From NCBI GenBank assembly GCA_937975745.1, contig CALJUK010000403.1, positions 1 to 8,701 on the forward strand: DNA of 8,701 bases. Direction: 5' to 3'. Positions 5,879 to 8,701 of the stretch are shown here, piece after piece. Below the pieces are notes generated by a model. The model was not told the origin of the DNA. It saw only the letters and a program-made list of their open reading frames with translations, and ran no database searches. Position numbers and translations under genes: made by a program. Source of the stretch: an uncultured Planctomycetaceae bacterium. GTDB lineage: Bacteria > Planctomycetota > Planctomycetia > Planctomycetales > Planctomycetaceae. The number at the start of each line of letters is the position of its first letter. The first letter of the stretch is position 1.

Positions 5879-5936
5879 TTCACCGCCTGAATGTGACTGT
5901 TTATTCTGCTTCGTCATCCCTGGGGAAGGCCTCGCG

Positions 5937-6755
5937 ATGTCTGAACTGAAAGAGAAAGCCCGAATTCTGCGGCAGCACATCTGCCGGATGACAACCGAAG
6001 CTGGCAGCGGCCATCCTTCGAGCAGCCTGTCGGCTGTCGAAGTCGTGACAGCGCTGTTTTTCGGCGGGTTCATGAAGTACAAAGCCGACGAACCCAACTG
6101 GCCGGATCGAGACCGCTTCATCCTGAGTAAAGGGCACGCGGTTCCCGTTCTGTATGCTGCGATGGCGGAAGCCGGTTACTTCGGCGTCGACGAGTTATTG
6201 ACACTTCGAAAGCTGGGAAGTCCGTTGGAAGGGCACCCCAACATGAAGCGTCTTGCCGGAATCGAGGCGTCCACCGGCTCGCTCGGCCAAGGCCTCTCGC
6301 TGGGAGTCGGGCAGGCACTCGGCTGCCGGCTGGATGGGCGTCCTTCGCACATTTATGTCATGACCGGCGACGGCGAAATGGGAGAGGGACAAGTCTGGGA
6401 GGCATTGGCCTCGGCCGACAAATACAAGCTGGCCAACCTCACGCTCATTGTCGACCAGAATCGCTATCAGCAAACCGGTGCCGCAAAAGATGTCCTCGAC
6501 ATGGGTGACTTTGCCAAGAAAATCGAAGCTTTCGGCTGGCATGTGCAAACCATTAACGGCAATGACATGGACGAGGTCGTCCAGGCTCTCAAGACAGCAC
6601 AGGGCGTGACGGACCGATCGACTGCGATTGTTTCGAAAACTCAAAAGGGGTTCGGCATTCTCCCCGTTCTCGAAGAAGCCGGCGATGTCAACTTCCATGG
6701 CAAGCCGCTCCCTCCTGCAATGTTGGAACAGGCGTTGGCGTTGCTGGCCAAGTAG
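5937..6755 (+). CDS. transketolase, N-terminal (thiamine-diphosphate-binding) subunit
   Basis: This 272-residue cytoplasmic subunit corresponds to the first domain of full-length transketolase, which is roughly 620-670 residues. With the next gene it should transfer two-carbon ketol units between sugar phosphates in the non-oxidative pentose phosphate pathway. Visible motifs are GSGHPSSSLS (23-32, active-site His26), SKGHAVP (65-71, His67), GHPN (99-102) and GSLGQGLS (114-121). The diphosphate/Mg motif GDGEMGEGQVWEA (144-156) is followed by Asn175 in VDQNRY. The ATG at 5937 is chosen because GGGGAAGG (5922-5929) lies 7 nt upstream and MSELKEKARILRQHI is the usual family start. Split subunits can act on other sugars, so substrate specificity is inferred. 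Confidence 0.93.
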   Translation: MSELKEKARILRQHICRMTTEAGSGHPSSSLSAVEVVTALFFGGFMKYKADEPNWPDRDRFILSKGHAVPVLYAAMAEAGYFGVDELLTLRKLGSPLEGHPNMKRLAGIEASTGSLGQGLSLGVGQALGCRLDGRPSHIYVMTGDGEMGEGQVWEALASADKYKLANLTLIVDQNRYQQTGAAKDVLDMGDFAKKIEAFGWHVQTINGNDMDEVVQALKTAQGVTDRSTAIVSKTQKGFGILPVLEEAGDVNFHGKPLPPAMLEQALALLAK

Positions 6756-6899
6756 GAACGACGGCGACGGTCAACCGGCGATCACGACTTCACCCAGGAC
6801 AGCGGCCAATCATGCCGTGACTCAGCCATCGTGGCCGAGTTGGCACACTGAAACAGTTTCCGTGAGCAGACTTTCGATTGTTGCGAAGAGATCCAAGCC
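6756..6899 (+). other. 144-bp spacer between the transketolase subunit genes
   Basis: No convincing gene is present. CGGCCA (6803-6808) and TGGCCG (6832-6837) form a 6-bp inverted repeat with a 23-nt loop and no T-tract. Split transketolase genes are often closely spaced, so this gap is rather long. It may hold an internal promoter or a processing site (inference). Confidence 0.4.
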
Positions 6900-7853
6900 A
6901 TGCATATCGGCGAAATAAGCGGTTACAAACTGGGCCAGGCAACACGGGACGCATTCGGCGACGCACTGAAAGACTTAGCCGCCGAGTTTCCCGATGTGGT
7001 GACGGTTGATGGAGACGTCGGAAACTCGACGCGTACCGAACCGTTCGCCCTTGCCAATCCAGAACGGGGTTTCAACGTCGGGATTGCCGAAAGCAATATG
7101 GTCAGCGTGGCCGGTGGTTTGGCCGCGGCTGGCAAGACTCCCGTTGTGGCCAGTTTCGCCTGCTTCCTGCTATGCAATGCATTCGACCAGATTCGCATGT
7201 CGGTGGCGTTTCCCGGACTGAACGTCAAGCTGGTTGGTTCGCATGCGGGAATTTCGATTGGCGAAGATGGCCCCTCGCAGATGGGCATCGAGGATGTCGC
7301 GTTGGCCTGCAGTCTTCCTGGCGTCAGCGTGGTTGTTCCGGCCGACGGAATTTCTGCGAAAGCCGCCACGCGAGCCATGCTGGAACATTCCGGACCGCTC
7401 TATCTGCGGTGCGGTCGGCCGAAAGTCGCCGAGTTGTACGGCAGCGGAATCGATTTTGAAATCGGCAAGTCCATCAAACTGCGTGACGGAGACGATGTGA
7501 CGATCATCGCCAACGGGTTGATGGTGGCAGCGGCACTCGATGCTGCACACATGTTGGAGAAGGAAGGCGTCTCGGCTCAGGTGATTGACATGCATACGGT
7601 CAAGCCGCTGGATGAAGAAGCGATCGTTGCAGCCGCGAAGAAAACACAGCGGATTGTCGTCGCCGAAGAGCATCTGGCCCATGGTGGCTTGGGAAGTGCT
7701 GTCGCGATGGTCGTCGCCAGGTCCGGTCCCGGTCGCATGGCTTTCGTGAGCGTCGGCGATACCTACGCCGAGAGTGGTGACGCCGACGGCTTGTTGGAAA
7801 AATACGGTCTGACGCCAGCCGCCATCGTACAGGCGGTCCGTTCAGTTCGCTGA
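6900..7853 (+). CDS. transketolase, C-terminal (pyrimidine-binding and C-terminal domain) subunit
   Basis: This 317-residue subunit completes the active site formed with the preceding gene's product, probably as a heterotetramer. The pyrimidine-binding domain (about 10-175) shows VTVDGDVGNST (34-44) and GIAESNMVSVAGGLA (61-75), with the catalytic Glu64 that activates thiamine diphosphate. It also shows GSHAGISIGEDGPSQMGIEDVA (113-134). Where many transketolases have a His after GEDGPT/S, this one has Gln127. The C-terminal domain (about 185-317) contains VIDMHTVKPLDEEAI (228-242) and VAEEHLAHGGLGSAVA (254-269), typical of the family. The ATG at 6900 has GAAGAG (6885-6890) 9 nt upstream. The gene lies on the same strand as the N-terminal subunit and is probably co-transcribed with it. 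Confidence 0.93.
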   Translation: MHIGEISGYKLGQATRDAFGDALKDLAAEFPDVVTVDGDVGNSTRTEPFALANPERGFNVGIAESNMVSVAGGLAAAGKTPVVASFACFLLCNAFDQIRMSVAFPGLNVKLVGSHAGISIGEDGPSQMGIEDVALACSLPGVSVVVPADGISAKAATRAMLEHSGPLYLRCGRPKVAELYGSGIDFEIGKSIKLRDGDDVTIIANGLMVAAALDAAHMLEKEGVSAQVIDMHTVKPLDEEAIVAAAKKTQRIVVAEEHLAHGGLGSAVAMVVARSGPGRMAFVSVGDTYAESGDADGLLEKYGLTPAAIVQAVRSVR

Positions 7854-7948
7854 AACCGTGACGATGCAGCTGTCAGTCAGGGCGCTGTGACGCGAATGGG
7901 ACGCAACTTGTCGACTTTCCGGAATTCATCTCGGGATGGGACGACCGC

Positions 7949-8701
7949 GTGACGGAGTATCGCACCTTCCTGAATTCTGACCCGCCCCACATTGCCGCAT
8001 TGTGGCACTCGGCCGGCTTGGGACGGGGTGCTGCAGGTGACTGCACGGTCGATACCTTCGAGTCCCTTATCTTCGCTCAGCCCTACTTTGACCCCAAAGG
8101 GCTGATCGTCGCCACCGACGGACAGCGGCGTGTCGGGTTTGCACTGGCCAGCTTCCCCTGCCGAACTGACGAGACCGGCCTCCGCAACGATGTCGGTGTG
8201 ATTTGCGGTGTCATCGTTCACCCAGACTACCGCCGCCAAGGCATCGCTCGAGAGTTACTCCGCCGCGCCGAAGAGTACCTGTTGGCCGCTGGAGTCGAGA
8301 CACTCGAGGCGGGACCAGCCGGGCACCTCGGCCCGTTCCATTTCGGGCTCTATGGCGGTAGCGAACCGGCCGGTTTTCTGGAGTCGGATACAGCCGCCAA
8401 GCCGTTCTTTGAAGCCCAGTGCTATCGCGTAGAACGCCTCCACCTCGTTTTCCAGCCGGTTCTAGGAACGCAACCAAACCCCATGTCGTTTCGCCTCGTA
8501 ACGATTTGCCGCAAAACCGAACTGACAGTGACTGACCAGCCCGAACACCTCAGTTGGTGGTGGGTCACGCGGCATGGGCGGATCGATTCGTTGCGATTCC
8601 ACCTGACTCCCAAGAGTGGGGATGCCCCTCTCGCCAGCGCAACCGTCATTGGGCTGGATTATTATCTTCCCAAATGGCGCGAGCGAAGCGTCGGGCTAAT
8701 G
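7949..8701 (+). CDS. GNAT-family N-acetyltransferase (partial, runs off the window)
   Basis: The frame from GTG 7949 stays open to the last base (251 codons seen). The start is forced: an in-frame TGA lies at 7859-7861 and no other ATG, GTG or TTG occurs between it and 7949. GGGATGGGA just upstream can serve as Shine-Dalgarno. The acetyl-CoA-binding motif A is clear: GVICGVIVHPDYRRQGIARELLRRA (about 83-107) with the RRQGIA pyrophosphate loop. It is followed by FGLYGGSEPAGFLESDTAAKPFFEAQCYRVER (132-163), the usual end of a GNAT fold. The sequence continues past residue 170 with WWWVTRHGRIDSLRFHL and ASATVIGLDYYLPKW. This suggests a second, more divergent GNAT domain, as in tandem-GNAT proteins. 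The acceptor substrate is unknown. It follows the transketolase gene by 95 bp on the same strand. Confidence 0.85.
   Translation, partial: MTEYRTFLNSDPPHIAALWHSAGLGRGAAGDCTVDTFESLIFAQPYFDPKGLIVATDGQRRVGFALASFPCRTDETGLRNDVGVICGVIVHPDYRRQGIARELLRRAEEYLLAAGVETLEAGPAGHLGPFHFGLYGGSEPAGFLESDTAAKPFFEAQCYRVERLHLVFQPVLGTQPNPMSFRLVTICRKTELTVTDQPEHLSWWWVTRHGRIDSLRFHLTPKSGDAPLASATVIGLDYYLPKWRERSVGLM

Larger units (their letters stand above)
5541..5936. other. 396-bp divergent intergenic region with short repeats
   Basis: This region should hold promoters for both the minus-strand gene ending at 5540 and the plus-strand transketolase genes. TTATAT (5629-5634) on + and TATAAG (5633-5628) on - are -10-like, but no matching -35 was found for either. 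Small inverted repeats are CCGCT/AGCGG (5707-5722, competing with TCCCGC 5705-5710/GCGGGA 5727-5732), CGTAC/GTACG (5752-5764) and CAACC/GGTTG (5808-5823). Three pairs of direct repeats are listed separately. The transketolase frame stays open back to 5592, but the extra sequence is not protein-like. No known riboswitch was recognised. Confidence 0.5.

Noticed and set aside
5592..5936. 115-codon in-frame extension of the transketolase N-terminal subunit, including a Cys-rich stretch (MQCESC...CDCLFC)
   Set aside because: The family normally begins at the MSELKEKAR-type start, which has a strong Shine-Dalgarno at 5922-5929. The upstream translation is low-complexity and overlaps direct repeats.
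7877..8239. Minus-strand frame of 120 codons near the window end
   Set aside because: It lies opposite the GNAT gene, whose plus-strand frame has a clear acetyl-CoA-binding motif and is open to the window edge.

Overview
The window looks like a chromosomal stretch of a GC-rich planctomycete (inference). The signs are a small HX5CX2C protein of a type I associate with Planctomycetes, an exported protein built from a LamG-like jellyroll plus a beta-propeller, a two-gene (split) transketolase, scattered single genes with roomy intergenic spaces, and GTG starts. No transposase, integrase, CRISPR array or phage gene was seen. Most of the content is housekeeping, and the layout is ordinary rather than island-like.

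Left part (1-1612, + strand): the tail of an unidentified gene, then threonine synthase (thrC, 210-1442). Middle left (1613-3900, - strand): an exported 555-residue protein in which a seven-repeat propeller appears to be inserted into a LamG-like jellyroll (1613-3280). It is preceded by a promoter-like sequence framed by a perfect 10-bp inverted repeat. Next come a three-helix membrane protein of about 117 residues (3415-3768) and a strong intrinsic terminator (3866-3899) belonging to tRNA-Gln(CTG) (3929-3999).

Middle right (4000-5540): a TPR protein with an N-terminal export or anchor segment (4170-4991, + strand) converges on a 145-residue protein with an HX5CX2C motif (5103-5540, - strand) that may bind metal and resembles zinc-type anti-sigma factors. 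Short hairpins lie between the two.

Right part (5541-8701, + strand): a 396-bp divergent intergenic region with several short direct repeats, then the two halves of transketolase (5937-6755 and 6900-7853). These should assemble into one thiamine-diphosphate enzyme of the non-oxidative pentose phosphate pathway. A GNAT acetyltransferase follows (7949 onward) and runs off the window end.

The points most worth a second look are the LamG/propeller architecture, the symmetrical DNA in front of its gene, and the repeat-rich transketolase leader. I see no convincing evidence for a new multi-gene system.
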